Source: Anaerocolumna chitinilytica
GTDB taxonomy: Bacteria > Bacillota > Clostridia > Lachnospirales > Lachnospiraceae
NCBI RefSeq assembly: GCF_014218355.1
Contig: NZ_AP023368.1
Coordinates: 1,678,001 to 1,742,000 of the forward strand
Length of the DNA: 64,000 nucleotides
Reading direction: 5' to 3'
Part shown: positions 17,501 through 24,604 of the stretch, piece by piece
How the letters are laid out: each line of letters begins with the position of its first letter
Numbering within the stretch: the stretch's first letter is position 1
Program-made: the position numbers and the translations under genes
Notes under the pieces: model-generated
The model's database searches: none
What the model was told of the DNA's origin: nothing
What the model saw: only the letters and a program-made list of their open reading frames with translations

Positions 17501-17992
17501 GCCAGAGCAGGTGAAACTATAATTGCTATTATGGGCATGAATGAAATACCAAAAGAAATTGGTACTTATCGTGGTTTTCGCTTGCTTTCAATATCAACTG
17601 AAAATACGCAGAATAGAAGTAATATCCTCGTTGAAGGCAACCGTACATATACGCAAGATTTAGGCACCAGTGGTGTTGGTAATATATATCGCCTTGATAA
17701 TCTTTTAAATGGACTAGAAGATAAACTTGAAATCTTTAAAATGAATTTAAGTATTGCCCAAGATAATCTGTTAGAAGCTCAGAAAAATTGTGACAAAACT
17801 TTTCCTTATGAGGATGAGCTGACGCAAAAAATCAAGCGCCAGACAGAACTAAACCAGTTGCTTGAACTGGATAAGAATGATGAGGTATTGGCAGATGATG
17901 ATATAGATATGGAAAGAGAGAATAGTAGCTTGACTATCAAGGAAATTATGAGTACCTACATAATTGAGGATGAAATGGATATGGAGCGATAG
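11567..17992 (+). CDS. Giant ArdC-like / N6-methylase-like / SNF2 helicase protein
   Basis: 2141 residues. An N-terminal ArdC/LtrC-like region (1-120, KWKAFLQYAGNMYKYDFATL) is followed by a Ser/Gly/Arg linker (about 225-345). Then a methylase-like domain with motif I EPALGTGRF (about 645) and NVPFG (about 709) in place of the usual NPP[YF], so methylation is doubtful. Then an SNF2/superfamily II helicase with GAGKT (about 1330), DEAH (about 1491), ATATPISNS and SGRSLRQG (about 1824). Large proteins of this layout are typical of clostridial integrative and conjugative elements, and probably process or protect transferred DNA. ATG 11567 follows AGAGAGGTG. A second gene is encoded in another frame across the linker. 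Confidence 0.85.
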   Translation: MSKLENLRQLYYQTVQEMLEDTDKWKAFLQYAGNMYKYDFATLVTAYAQNPQLTQLASYDDWKAIGKQVRMNEKSIPVMIKNNNGVAHFFDASQLQGNPKLKDWAITKEEFEKFNYQFMKRNQHYLDDYIQSADDIRHQMVVEQLRQAYTKAKQLEVKSALLSDFIINSVDYMVQYRYQNQDPRIEVHNDGEIKPENIGTVGYYTVKTAREILLASKDIVLEMRKEKQNGQQQENRNLTKWDGDGIRGERGSLVRSSGRGEEQSSESESANQVWQSGNEVLGGRKASRITTTSSRRNNGRNHVKDTGKGRTDDGTAPGANDEGKTHKESVGYHGSLSSQAENPRSSRGNRPSGDSVQLKLNLEELNTDIEEETNSVSSFLVSRSFGQAMLPDEILINVINYGTGFEGSQSGILQLYNNGSVYTDKVGYLKKAYEKTDFYDENGSKGFIGIQTINNMGIKVTWYENSRFSNEIIHWSKLESILEKMILADKYIVPILADKTSNNEVDNLENENKQLKTLQPIYNTDLINYKYHEDTSDGGPKKKFLNNVAAIMLLKEIENEQRLATIDEQIILNRYVGWGGLSAAFDEKNTTWTNEYFALKELLTDLEYKSARASTTTAFYTPPEIIKGIYQALDQLGFKGGNILEPALGTGRFFSHISDELEVKSRLYGVELDSLTGRIAKQLYQKANIQICGYEQSKLPGNFFDLVISNVPFGDFKVFDKNYSKYNFHIHDYYFAKSLDNVRVGGLIVLISSKGTLDKANPSFRRYLAERADLIGAIRLPNNIFKEANTDVTSDILFLQKRERHQVMEPSWVFTGLTNDKVPVNLYYLEHPEMMLGKMVFDNRMFGEDSNYTTLIHENTEHLQEDFMAAIHSIKGKIKNLNDVIMEKEEVSADLIPADPKVKNYCYTIFDNRIYYRESSVMKEISLSDVKREQMMGLINLRIVAREIIEAQLQNCSDEELSNLQKQLDSQYNTFVKKYGVLGHKNNTLFKLDADYPLLLSLEYVNKQNKVEKADIFNKRTIKPYKSIEFVETAREGLMVSLTEKGKVDIPYIAGLAGITEDQVIIDLTGQIFLNPEKQDKENPYAGYETADEYLSGNVRAKLKLAELFAKNDKVFEINVEALNNVQPEDLKAGEIAVRLGTTWIEEEDLNLFMYQLLETPDNYRLKGGKNGQRVTAIHYNSFTYAYSVTNKVYDVTSRIRASETYGTSRMNAYMIIEDSLNLKTVVVKDRLVNEDGNFYYVVNKAETILAREKQGIIKDKFQEWFWSDINRREKYVRKYNDLFNNIRLREYDGSHLQFPGMNPAIILEPYQKNAVARVLYGGNALLAHCVGAGKTFEMIASAMELKRVGLASKCMFCVPKHLTMQIGNDFIKLYPAANILVASADDFEPLNRKTFINKIATGDYDAVILGYTQFEKIPISPEREQAMLEGQIKQAQAAIERIHEENGENWSIKQMEKFKKSLETELLSLRNSERDNTIFFEDLGIDALFVDEAHYYKNCPVFSKMRNVAGISTSKAKKSTDMLMKCHYIKEINNGRGVVFATATPISNSMTELYVIQRYLQNERLIEKGIDNFDAWAANFGEVISSLELAPEGTGYRFKNRFAKFTNVPELLTMFREIADIQLPEMLNLPVPKLRDGKYKVIVSEPSEYIRKAMTGFAERAEDIRNGAVKPYVDNMLKVTNEARLLGTDPRLLDPNAPNDPDSKVNQCTAIVYEEYLKSSKIKGTQIIFCDVGTPNKNKRWSIYTYIKEELIRLGIPEQEICFIHDAKTDKQREKLFEYLRNGKERVIVASTPKMGTGVNVQDRIVASHDLDCPWRPSDLEQRSGRSLRQGNMNDEVAMYRYVTKDTFDSYNWQLVEQKQKFISQLMSNKMVDRTCEDIDETVLSYAEVKALATGNPYIKEKMDIDTEVARLKMLKAGFLNEKYKYEEGYHRIYPEQIADYKAKIQATEKDIKLRDSYPIGEDSFKINLLNAVFTERARAGETIIAIMGMNEIPKEIGTYRGFRLLSISTENTQNRSNILVEGNRTYTQDLGTSGVGNIYRLDNLLNGLEDKLEIFKMNLSIAQDNLLEAQKNCDKTFPYEDELTQKIKRQTELNQLLELDKNDEVLADDDIDMERENSSLTIKEIMSTYIIEDEMDMER
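12252..12641 (+). CDS. TnpV-like protein nested in another frame of the helicase gene
   Basis: 129 residues read in the +1 frame relative to the surrounding gene. It has its own excellent ribosome site (AGGAAGGAG at 12236-12244, seven bases before ATG). The protein resembles TnpV: an EYEEREGLWF start, QLTKYGNLAMKYWEEEKP, LLVDGIMVETM, then QMMKEKPIKNPSDTMEAYRH and a C-terminus DQAEEIVLQEIVYN, the segment best conserved in TnpV proteins. Meanwhile the host frame across the same bases is a low-complexity linker. So the linker of the large protein appears to be a by-product of overprinting a TnpV gene, or the reverse. TnpV has no known function; it was named from a clostridial transposon. Confidence 0.75.
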   Translation: MVNNRKIETLQNGMEMEYEEREGLWFGVVEEEKNNQASLNQLTKYGNLAMKYWEEEKPVELQQLLVDGIMVETMLKIQERAEQMMEQLQEQMMKEKPIKNPSDTMEAYRHRQRIHDQAEEIVLQEIVYN

Positions 17993-18057
17993 AAATTCAA
18001 GTGAGGATAATAGATGGAGTATTATATTGATCATATTAAATCTGGTAACCCTAAGAC

Positions 18058-18082
18058 GAACAGTATAAACTGTTCTTTTTTT
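18058..18082 (+). terminator. Intra-operon intrinsic terminator 1
   Basis: GAACAG (18058-18063) pairs with CTGTTC (18070-18075), extendable with flanking A-T pairs, followed by TTTTTTT. The next ribosome site (AAAGGAGG) begins about 10 bases later. It sits between the helicase gene and the next gene of the same strand. Confidence 0.7.
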
Positions 18083-18103
18083 ATTTAAAAAGGAGGAAGA
18101 CTT

Positions 18104-20554
18104 ATGGCCGAAACGGGTACAAAGGTCAAGCAAAATCAAAAAGGAAGGGAGGATGCAAAAGTTGAAGTTGCAAATAGTATAAGTATACTTGATTATGCAA
18201 ACAAAAACGAAATGAATATCCTGTACGAAGACAGCAGTATTGCCAGGATAGAAGCGGCTGGTGGTAATTTGTTAACGGTTTTCAAAGATAATAACTCATG
18301 GTCCTCATCCAATGGAGAGGAAGAGATAAAGACCTATGGCAATACCATTCGATTTGTTGCAAAGATGGAAAACATCGAATGGAGAGAAGCGATTGACAAA
18401 TTGGTAGAAGAAAGAGGGGATTACCTCTCATCCAGTGAATACAATGCTGCATATGAAAAAATGTATGCAATTAACAATCAGGAACCTTTAGTTGCCAATG
18501 TACAATCAACAGAAAGCAGAAATTTGAATAATGTAGAGAAGCATAAAGTTAGAAACATAAGTATATCTGATTATGCCAGGGCTTTGGGGCTGCCGGTTGA
18601 AGAGATAAACAGAGGTAAAATTTCGATAATAAAAGATCCCAGATTTGAAGGTTTGCTGATTTATAATTCAAGCAATAAATGGGATTGGAATTCAAAGTTC
18701 GTACATGATGGTGATTCAATCAAATTTGCTGAAAGAATCCAGAACATAAGTAGGGAAAAAGCAATTGAATCACTCACAGCTTATGCAGACACAGGAGAAA
18801 TTTCAGGTAATAGTACGGAAAAAGAAATAGTAGAAGCTCCTGATGAACCGGTTGAACTAAGTGAATCAAAATCTGAAGATCTAAATGATAAACCTATTAT
18901 TACTGAAAATGAGCCAGAAACTAGTCAAAATTTACAACACTCCAGGATTCGCAAAACAATGACCAAAGAGCAGCTGTCAGAGCTTCTATCCGGATATCGT
19001 AGAAACATTGATGTATCTGCATTTGACAACCCAAATCTATCACCGAGCCAGATGAGACAACTTCGTATTGCAAAACAGAATGGCATAAACCCGGAGGACT
19101 TTAATGATCCATCTCTTACAGCTGATTATATGAAAGAAATACGTTTAGCAGCTGAAAACGGAGTGGACTTAAGTGTTTTTAAGAATGACGAGAATAAATT
19201 TATTTATTCTGCTGAACAAGCTAAAGAGATACGACTTGGGAAACAAAATGGCTTGATGCCTGAAGAAGTTGCTACTTTTGCTAAAGAAGGACTTGATTCT
19301 GAAGTTATGAAAGAAATGAGGCTTGGACTTCAAGATGGCATGGTTCAAATGAGAAATTTGGGAAATGGCAGTTATTCAGCTAAAGATATTCACTCTATTA
19401 GAATGACTATTATGGTTAATCATATCGTGGAAGCAATAAAGATTCAGCTTAGAAATTTCTTTGATAGTCTTATCTCTATATTTAAAGATAAAGTTATTCA
19501 TGATCAAAGTCTTGGCAGGAATAACCAAGTACCAGGAAGTGAGATTAATGGCCCTTCTGAACTAGCTCCAAATACAAATGTTGAAAAAGTGGCCATCAAT
19601 GAAGTTAAAAATGCTATTGAAAGTATTTATGAAGCTATTGCAGATGAGATTCAGAATCTACCCTTGGAAGAGAAAAAAGATGCTATTATTTCCGCTCTAA
19701 GGACGGTATCGAATCAGGTCAATGAAAATGATATTACAAAAAAATCCGACATTGAAAAGAGTCAGGCACTTGAAGAAGCTATAAACTCCTTAGTTGATGA
19801 AAAACAAGAAGAAGCGCTTAAGCAAGCGGCACTAGAGAGGTTGGAAGAAGATTATGTTGAGCAATTTTATCAGAATGAAATTGATTATAACGATAACATA
19901 ATGGAATTTACAAATTCTATAGTCAATAATTCAACGATGCCCTCGGAGGTTAAGAAATCTATACTTGATCGTACAATTGAAAGAGTTTTCGGTGACGGAA
20001 CAACTGAAAAATTAATAAGTCGTTTATCGCCTGATGACTTTATTCCAGAGCTGCCCAAACAATCAGTAGAGGAGATGCTTCTAAATGATCAGGAAAGGTC
20101 GTTGTTAACTAATATGCATGAAAAACTTCAACCATTCCTGGATTTGGATCCTACCAAAGAAGCTGATAAAGTTAACTTTATAAATAATAGCGAAACTGGC
20201 ATAAAGAAAGTGTATAAAAACACAAGCGATGTGGTAAGTGATATCTCAGAATTTTTGAAATCTCAGGACCATTCAAAGACACTGTTTGCAGATGTGCCTA
20301 ATGAGGCCAGCGGTTTTATACGATTTGAGGAGACAGGTATGCAAATGTCTTTAGAAAATTATAAAGAGTTTCGTAATAAAGTAGTCGAGCTTTATAATAA
20401 TTCAGATATGACTTATGAAGAAAAAGCAGGAATAATTATAAGTACAGTGTCACCAACTTTTGGCAAGGAACTGAGTGCTGCTATTATATCTTCAATGCAA
20501 ACGGAAGAGATATATCAAGAAAAGATAGTACAAGAACTTATGGTCGAACAGTAA
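18104..20554 (+). CDS. Large helical-repeat protein of the conjugative element
   Basis: 816 residues. Two N-terminal modules (about 25-100 and 148-225; SISILDYANKNEMN and NISISDYARALGLP, each followed by a WxS/WxW core) resemble the small DNA-binding-like domain that precedes DUF3991/Toprim proteins, as in the gene at 20625. A charged linker leads to four or five 24-36-residue repeats (about 285-420) of the form M-KEIRLA--NGVDLS-F, shared with the gene at 22665. The rest is helical, with Glu/Lys-rich segments. Cytoplasmic; no catalytic motif seen. Start ATG 18104 behind AAGGAGGAAG. Probably a DNA-processing accessory of transfer. Confidence 0.7.
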   Translation: MAETGTKVKQNQKGREDAKVEVANSISILDYANKNEMNILYEDSSIARIEAAGGNLLTVFKDNNSWSSSNGEEEIKTYGNTIRFVAKMENIEWREAIDKLVEERGDYLSSSEYNAAYEKMYAINNQEPLVANVQSTESRNLNNVEKHKVRNISISDYARALGLPVEEINRGKISIIKDPRFEGLLIYNSSNKWDWNSKFVHDGDSIKFAERIQNISREKAIESLTAYADTGEISGNSTEKEIVEAPDEPVELSESKSEDLNDKPIITENEPETSQNLQHSRIRKTMTKEQLSELLSGYRRNIDVSAFDNPNLSPSQMRQLRIAKQNGINPEDFNDPSLTADYMKEIRLAAENGVDLSVFKNDENKFIYSAEQAKEIRLGKQNGLMPEEVATFAKEGLDSEVMKEMRLGLQDGMVQMRNLGNGSYSAKDIHSIRMTIMVNHIVEAIKIQLRNFFDSLISIFKDKVIHDQSLGRNNQVPGSEINGPSELAPNTNVEKVAINEVKNAIESIYEAIADEIQNLPLEEKKDAIISALRTVSNQVNENDITKKSDIEKSQALEEAINSLVDEKQEEALKQAALERLEEDYVEQFYQNEIDYNDNIMEFTNSIVNNSTMPSEVKKSILDRTIERVFGDGTTEKLISRLSPDDFIPELPKQSVEEMLLNDQERSLLTNMHEKLQPFLDLDPTKEADKVNFINNSETGIKKVYKNTSDVVSDISEFLKSQDHSKTLFADVPNEASGFIRFEETGMQMSLENYKEFRNKVVELYNNSDMTYEEKAGIIISTVSPTFGKELSAAIISSMQTEEIYQEKIVQELMVEQ

Positions 20555-20580
20555 TAATCTCAAAAATATACTTAAGGTTA

Positions 20581-20610
20581 GGGTAATGGCTTATGCTGTT
20601 ACTCTTTTTT
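20581..20610 (+). terminator. Intra-operon intrinsic terminator 2
   Basis: GGGTAATGGC (20581-20590) pairs over 10 bp, with several G-U pairs, with GCTGTTACTC (20595-20604), followed by TTTTTT. GATGAGGTGATT, the next ribosome site, starts directly after. Confidence 0.75.
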
Positions 20611-20624
20611 GATGAGGTGATTAT

Positions 20625-21647
20625 ATGGAAAATAAAGTACGTTATACAAGAGAAGGAGTACCGATTAATTATTTCATCTACAGTGATGAAGATATTGCAA
20701 AGGCAAACTCGGTGAGTATAGTGGACATTGCAAGAGATAAGAAATATGAAGTTAAAGAGAAGGGGCGTTGGGCGGAGATTAAGGGCCAAGGTGGGCTATC
20801 AATTGATAAGCTCGGTAATCGATGGTATTGTCACACCGCCTATATAGGTGGAGGCCCTATACAATTAATAATGTACTTGGACGGTGTAACTTGGCAGGAG
20901 GCCATGGCAGAACTACTTAATGGTGAAAGCTCTTATAGCCATCATGTACCCACTAAGACCAACTCTGAACATGATAACAAGGTGCTGGTTATGCCTGAAA
21001 AAAATGATACCTACCGGCATATCTTTGCATACTTGGTACAAACTCGTAAGATTCATCAGGAAGTTGTTAAAGAATTTGTAGACAAAAAGCTTATTTACGA
21101 AAACAGTAAAAGAAGTTGTGTATTTATAGGTACTGACAAAAATGGTACAGAAAAGTATGCGTCTATCAGGAGTACTAATACAGCCGGCGAACCTTTTAAG
21201 GGAGAGGCATCCGGATCTGATAAAAGGTTTGGATTTGCAAAGATTGGAACGAATGACAGATTAACGATAGTAGAAGCTCCAATTGATCTGCTAAGTTTTA
21301 TGTCAATTTATCGTTATCATGGAGTGCAGCATCTTATAAGAGACGATCACATACTGTCATTAGGTGGCGTAAGTGATGTTGCATTGAAGCAGTACCTGCA
21401 TGATCATCCGGAGATAAAAACAATTCAACTGGGCTTGGATAATGATAAGGCAGGAAATGAAGCATGCAATAGTATATATAAGAACTATTCTGAAAAGTAT
21501 CAAATAAAAAGGATATCGTTCAAGAAAAAAGATTTTAATGAAGTTTTGAAAGCAGACTTGGCTGCTATTAACTTTAAGAGAGCTGAACAATTGCAGTCTC
21601 AGCAGTTAGAAGAAAATGAACTGAGCCAAGGATGTGAGCCGGCTTGA
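20625..21647 (+). CDS. DUF3991/Toprim primase-like protein
   Basis: 340 residues. The N-terminal part (about 18-95, VSIVDIARDKKYEV...GNRWYCHTAYIGGGPIQLI) is the DUF3991-associated DNA-binding-like domain; a DUF3991 core follows (HIFAYLVQTRKIHQEVVKEF, YASIRST), then a Toprim_2 domain with TIVEAPIDLLSF and LGLDNDKAGNEA. The Glu and the D-x-D of these two motifs are the metal-binding residues of Toprim primases. So it probably makes primers or handles single-stranded DNA during transfer. Such proteins are common in clostridial conjugative elements. Good start at ATG 20625. Confidence 0.85.
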   Translation: MENKVRYTREGVPINYFIYSDEDIAKANSVSIVDIARDKKYEVKEKGRWAEIKGQGGLSIDKLGNRWYCHTAYIGGGPIQLIMYLDGVTWQEAMAELLNGESSYSHHVPTKTNSEHDNKVLVMPEKNDTYRHIFAYLVQTRKIHQEVVKEFVDKKLIYENSKRSCVFIGTDKNGTEKYASIRSTNTAGEPFKGEASGSDKRFGFAKIGTNDRLTIVEAPIDLLSFMSIYRYHGVQHLIRDDHILSLGGVSDVALKQYLHDHPEIKTIQLGLDNDKAGNEACNSIYKNYSEKYQIKRISFKKKDFNEVLKADLAAINFKRAEQLQSQQLEENELSQGCEPA

Positions 21648-21702
21648 GTTATAATAATGAACCGCATTAAAATTTTGTATGTAGTTTTTATGGAAAGGAG
21701 AA

Positions 21703-22140
21703 GTGTTTTGCACTGTTTCTAGGATGAATTCAAATGCGCTATTACGGTTGATAGGAGCTGCAGGAAATGAGAAAGTTTTGATAGATACCCTGGTTAAAGA
21801 TTTAGGGATTAAAACGTTCCTGGAAAATACAGACTCCATTGTTTTAAGTATTAAAACGAAGAGGGCTATTGAATGGCTAAATAATATTTTAGTTCATAAA
21901 GGTAATCTTCTTGAGAGTATATCGGGATTAACAGAAATACCAGTGAAATTTCTACCTCATAGCAAAGAGAGTGCAGCAGAGTTACTTATTATAGCAGAAC
22001 ATCCGGAATTATTAGATGTTGATGCTAGGCAATTTTTCAAACTTCTGTGTTTAAAAGAAGTTATTAAAGACTTTGAAGAAGAACAGGATTATGCCGCAGA
22101 AAATGATGGTCAGGATATGGGTTACAATCAAGAACCTTGA
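21703..22140 (+). CDS. Hypothetical helical protein
   Basis: 145 residues from GTG 21703; AAGGAG ends only two bases before it, so the true start may be ATG 21724 (138 residues). Mostly alpha-helical (NALLRLIGAAGNEKVLIDTL, VLSIKTKRAIEWLNNIL), with an acidic C-terminus ending DGQDMGYNQEP. No signal peptide, no membrane segment, no recognised domain. It follows the Toprim gene by 55 nt and precedes the structured non-coding block, so it belongs to the DNA-processing part of the element. Confidence 0.6.
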   Translation: MFCTVSRMNSNALLRLIGAAGNEKVLIDTLVKDLGIKTFLENTDSIVLSIKTKRAIEWLNNILVHKGNLLESISGLTEIPVKFLPHSKESAAELLIIAEHPELLDVDARQFFKLLCLKEVIKDFEEEQDYAAENDGQDMGYNQEP

Positions 22141-22330
22141 TTCTTTTTCCATATCGCCCCTCGAAGGGAGGGTAACTCACCATAGGTGTATAACTGGCAA
22201 GATTCCCCTTTGTGTGACTGTTGTCACACAAAGAGATCTTGTCGGGAGACCCGAACCCCAGAAGTGGGAAGAATCCCACACCCTCTTGTAACAGTAAAGG
22301 AAGTACTATAAAAATTACTGAAACAGTGAG
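22141..22330. other. Structured non-coding block, candidate oriT
   Basis: About 190 bp without a supported gene but with dense dyad symmetry: GGGTAACTCACCATAGGTG, then CAAGAT ... ATCTTG enclosing CTTTGTGTGAC (22207-22217) and GTCACACAAAG (22222-22232), then GTCGGGAGACCCGA and GTGGGAAGAATCCCAC. It lies in the middle of the DNA-processing genes and about 2 kb before the MobC/relaxase pair, in the same block. This is what an origin of transfer looks like (nick region beside relaxosome-binding inverted repeats). A structured RNA is an alternative. Confidence 0.45.
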
Positions 22331-22351
22331 TATAAAAAAGGAAGGAGTTTT

Positions 22352-22648
22352 ATGGGGATTATATTTACTGATAAATTTGAAAATGTAGAAATTGATTGTG
22401 AATTTTTCGAAGTAGTTTGTAGTTGCTATGGTGGTGAACTACCAAGTTATTATCTTATAGGAACTGCTTATGGTGGTAATACAGCTGTAATTGAAATTCT
22501 AATTAACGAAACTGATGTTTCAACTATAAAAAAATTGTGTGATAAGGCTGAAAGATATGCAGAGCAAGCCGAAACGTTACGGGATAAGAAATTGGAACAA
22601 TATGATCCCACCTTAAAAGCAATAAAATTTTTAGAACCAGATCATTAG
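22352..22648 (+). CDS. Hypothetical protein
   Basis: 98 residues behind GGAAGGAG. Predicted as a small mixed alpha/beta protein (TDKFENVEIDCEFFEVV, GTAYGGNTAVIEILI) with a C-terminal coiled segment (CDKAERYAEQAETLRDKKLE). Two cysteines in VVCSCYGG. No family recognised. Separated from the next gene by 16 nt, so likely translated as part of the same unit leading into the mobilisation genes. Confidence 0.65.
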   Translation: MGIIFTDKFENVEIDCEFFEVVCSCYGGELPSYYLIGTAYGGNTAVIEILINETDVSTIKKLCDKAERYAEQAETLRDKKLEQYDPTLKAIKFLEPDH

Positions 22649-22664
22649 AGGAGGTAAAGAATAT

Positions 22665-23372
22665 TTGGATAAGAACAACTTCAAAATAGGGGAGTTGCTT
22701 CGAGATGAATTTAATGAAAAACAATTGGATGAAATCATGATTGGAATCCTTTCAGAGATTGATATAAGTAAGATTGCCAAAAGCTACTATCATCATGCTC
22801 AAATACGTGAATTACGGATCGGTCTGGAACATGGGTTGGATATAACCTGTTATTCTGACCGATTTTTACATTCAAAGGATATGGCTATTATACGCAAGGC
22901 TATGGAACAAGGATTTGATGTCGGGTTGCTTTTGGACAGAGACTTAAACTTTAAACAGAGAGAGCAAATTTATCTGGGTATGGTTTCTGGTATTCGTTAT
23001 CAATCTTATTCTTCTTCTGTAAACAATGAGTGGAAGATGCTTGAAGTAAGAGTGGGTTTAGAGGAAGGGTTTGATTTGACAAGCTATCTGAACACACACA
23101 ATCACAATCAAATTCATCAAATAAGAGTTGGCTATGAAAAAAAGTTGGATGTACATATTTTTGATGATCCAAGATTTAAGCAGGCACAAATGGCAGAAAT
23201 AATAGATGGTTTGCTTCAGGGATTAGAGGTTTCACAATATGCGGATTACAATTTATCAATCGAGCAGATGCGTGCTAAAAAAGCTGATCTAAAGAGAGAG
23301 AATGTACGAAACAAACAACGATCAAGAAAGGGTGAGCGACTAAATGACAAAAGAAATTACAAAACAATTTAA
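22665..23372 (+). CDS. Helical-repeat protein, related to the 18104 gene
   Basis: 235 residues from a TTG behind GAGGTAAAG. It is built of about six units of 28-38 residues with the core [AQ]I-E-LRIGLEHGLD--[CS]Y-D (for example IRELRIGLEHGLDITCYSDR, MLEVRVGLEEGFDLTSYLNT, IHQIRVGYEKKLDVHIFDDP), each ending in an aromatic or hydrophobic residue. The same unit occurs at residues 285-420 of the large protein encoded at 18104-20554. The repeats should stack as a helical solenoid. The end is strongly basic (KRENVRNKQRSRKGERLN). The next gene starts 29 nt inside it. Role unknown; a protein- or DNA-binding scaffold is likely. Confidence 0.7.
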   Translation: MDKNNFKIGELLRDEFNEKQLDEIMIGILSEIDISKIAKSYYHHAQIRELRIGLEHGLDITCYSDRFLHSKDMAIIRKAMEQGFDVGLLLDRDLNFKQREQIYLGMVSGIRYQSYSSSVNNEWKMLEVRVGLEEGFDLTSYLNTHNHNQIHQIRVGYEKKLDVHIFDDPRFKQAQMAEIIDGLLQGLEVSQYADYNLSIEQMRAKKADLKRENVRNKQRSRKGERLNDKRNYKTI

Positions 23373-24078
23373 TATGGATGACATGAAAAACAATATTATT
23401 TTACGATTAGTGAACCAGGAAGGGAATAAAGAGTTGATGAAATCCCATCCATATAAGCTACAAAATAATCTGCTTATTACATATAGGATGGTTGCTATGA
23501 AAGATTCTGAAGGAATCCATTCTGCTTTAATTAATAATCAGACGATGAATGGACTTGGGTTTAGTTTGAACGAATTACATGAGTTGGCTGTAAAAAACAC
23601 TATGAGATTTTATCCGGCGAGAGTAGGTAACATGGATCAGGTACTACGCAATTCGTTAGTTACAATTGATGAGTTTAAAATAGATAAAGGATTTTCAGCT
23701 GACATGACCATGTATGTACTAACTAACGAACACAATAGCAATGGGGCTTCCTCTTTAGTCTATCCTGGTTTGCTTGAAAAACTTTCAGAAAAGTTTGGTT
23801 CCAGTATTTATATACTTCCATCATCAGTTGATGAAGTAATTCTACTAGCTGACAATGGTAAGATAAACGTAAGGCAGCTTGAACTTATGGTAAGGTCAGT
23901 TAATCAAGAACAGGTAGATCCTAAAGATAGGCTTTCAGATTATGTTTATATGTTTGATAAAGATAAGAAGTGTATTGAGAAAGTTATTGATCAGGCAGCT
24001 ACAGCGAATAAAGAGTTTGTAGATGTTTTTTTAAGAGGATACGACAATCAAGAAAATGACTTAGACCTGGAACCTTAA
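23344..24078 (+). CDS. DUF5688-family protein
   Basis: 244 residues, start ATG 23344 overlapping the previous gene by 29 nt. The sequence carries the DUF5688 pattern: KNNIILRLVNQEGNKELM near the start, LGFSLNELHELAVKNT, then VYPGLLEKLSEKFGSSIYIL, PSSVDEVILLADNG, LELMVRSVNQEQVDPKDRLS and DYVYMFD. The family is found widely in clostridial conjugative elements and is of unknown function; a soluble cytoplasmic fold is expected. No catalytic residues are evident. Ends 18 nt before the mobilisation protein. Confidence 0.8.
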   Translation: MTKEITKQFNMDDMKNNIILRLVNQEGNKELMKSHPYKLQNNLLITYRMVAMKDSEGIHSALINNQTMNGLGFSLNELHELAVKNTMRFYPARVGNMDQVLRNSLVTIDEFKIDKGFSADMTMYVLTNEHNSNGASSLVYPGLLEKLSEKFGSSIYILPSSVDEVILLADNGKINVRQLELMVRSVNQEQVDPKDRLSDYVYMFDKDKKCIEKVIDQAATANKEFVDVFLRGYDNQENDLDLEP

Positions 24079-24096
24079 ATCGAGCTGGTGATCATC

Positions 24097-24600
24097 ATGG
24101 AAAAGCAAATCAGTACTAAAACAAAAAGGATTGAATCCAGAGTCACACCAGAGCAAAAAGTAATTATTCAGCGCAAAGCAAAGGAAGCAGGATTTATAAA
24201 AGAAGGTGAATATGTGCTTGCTTGTTGTCTGAATGGAGAGGTTCCATTACAATCGCCAGCAATGCTTAATACAGTTATAAATAGCGATTCGCGGAATATT
24301 CACATAAGAGTTAACGAAATTGAGAAGAAAGCTATTGTTGAAAAATGGAAGACTTCTGGCATAAAAAACTTCAGCCGGTTTGTTCGACTTTGCTGCCAAG
24401 ATAAGCAAATTATTGTGATAAATGATTTAAAGGATTTTAGCAAAGAACTGAATAAAATAGGTAACAATTTGAATCAGCTGACTATGCTCTGCCATCAAGG
24501 ATTAATACAGACACCGGATATTACGGAGACAAAGGAGTGTTTAAGCAGGCTGTATCAAGAGCTTGTGAAAATAAACCAAAGAATTAAACCAGGCAGGTGA
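24097..24600 (+). CDS. MobC-like relaxosome accessory protein
   Basis: 167 residues from ATG 24097; an in-frame GTG at 24088 is possible. Basic, with two ribbon-helix-helix-like modules: RIESRVTPEQKVIIQRKAKE (about 8-30) and NIHIRVNEIEKKAIVEKWKT, followed by NFSRFVRLCC. Then DFSKELNKIGNNLNQLTML, the conserved MobC (PF05713-type) helix 'L-kIGNNLNQ', and a C-terminal helix. It should bind oriT and help the relaxase, whose gene starts 4 nt after its stop. Confidence 0.85.
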   Translation: MEKQISTKTKRIESRVTPEQKVIIQRKAKEAGFIKEGEYVLACCLNGEVPLQSPAMLNTVINSDSRNIHIRVNEIEKKAIVEKWKTSGIKNFSRFVRLCCQDKQIIVINDLKDFSKELNKIGNNLNQLTMLCHQGLIQTPDITETKECLSRLYQELVKINQRIKPGR

Positions 24601-24604
24601 CATT

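Noticed and set aside
11567..17992. An active N6-adenine methylase in the giant helicase protein
   Set aside because: Motif IV reads NVPFG rather than NPP[YF], so only a methylase-like fold is claimed, not activity.
22073..22291. Short frames on both strands across the structured block
   Set aside because: They read through the inverted repeats and lack ribosome sites; the dyad structure explains the sequence better.
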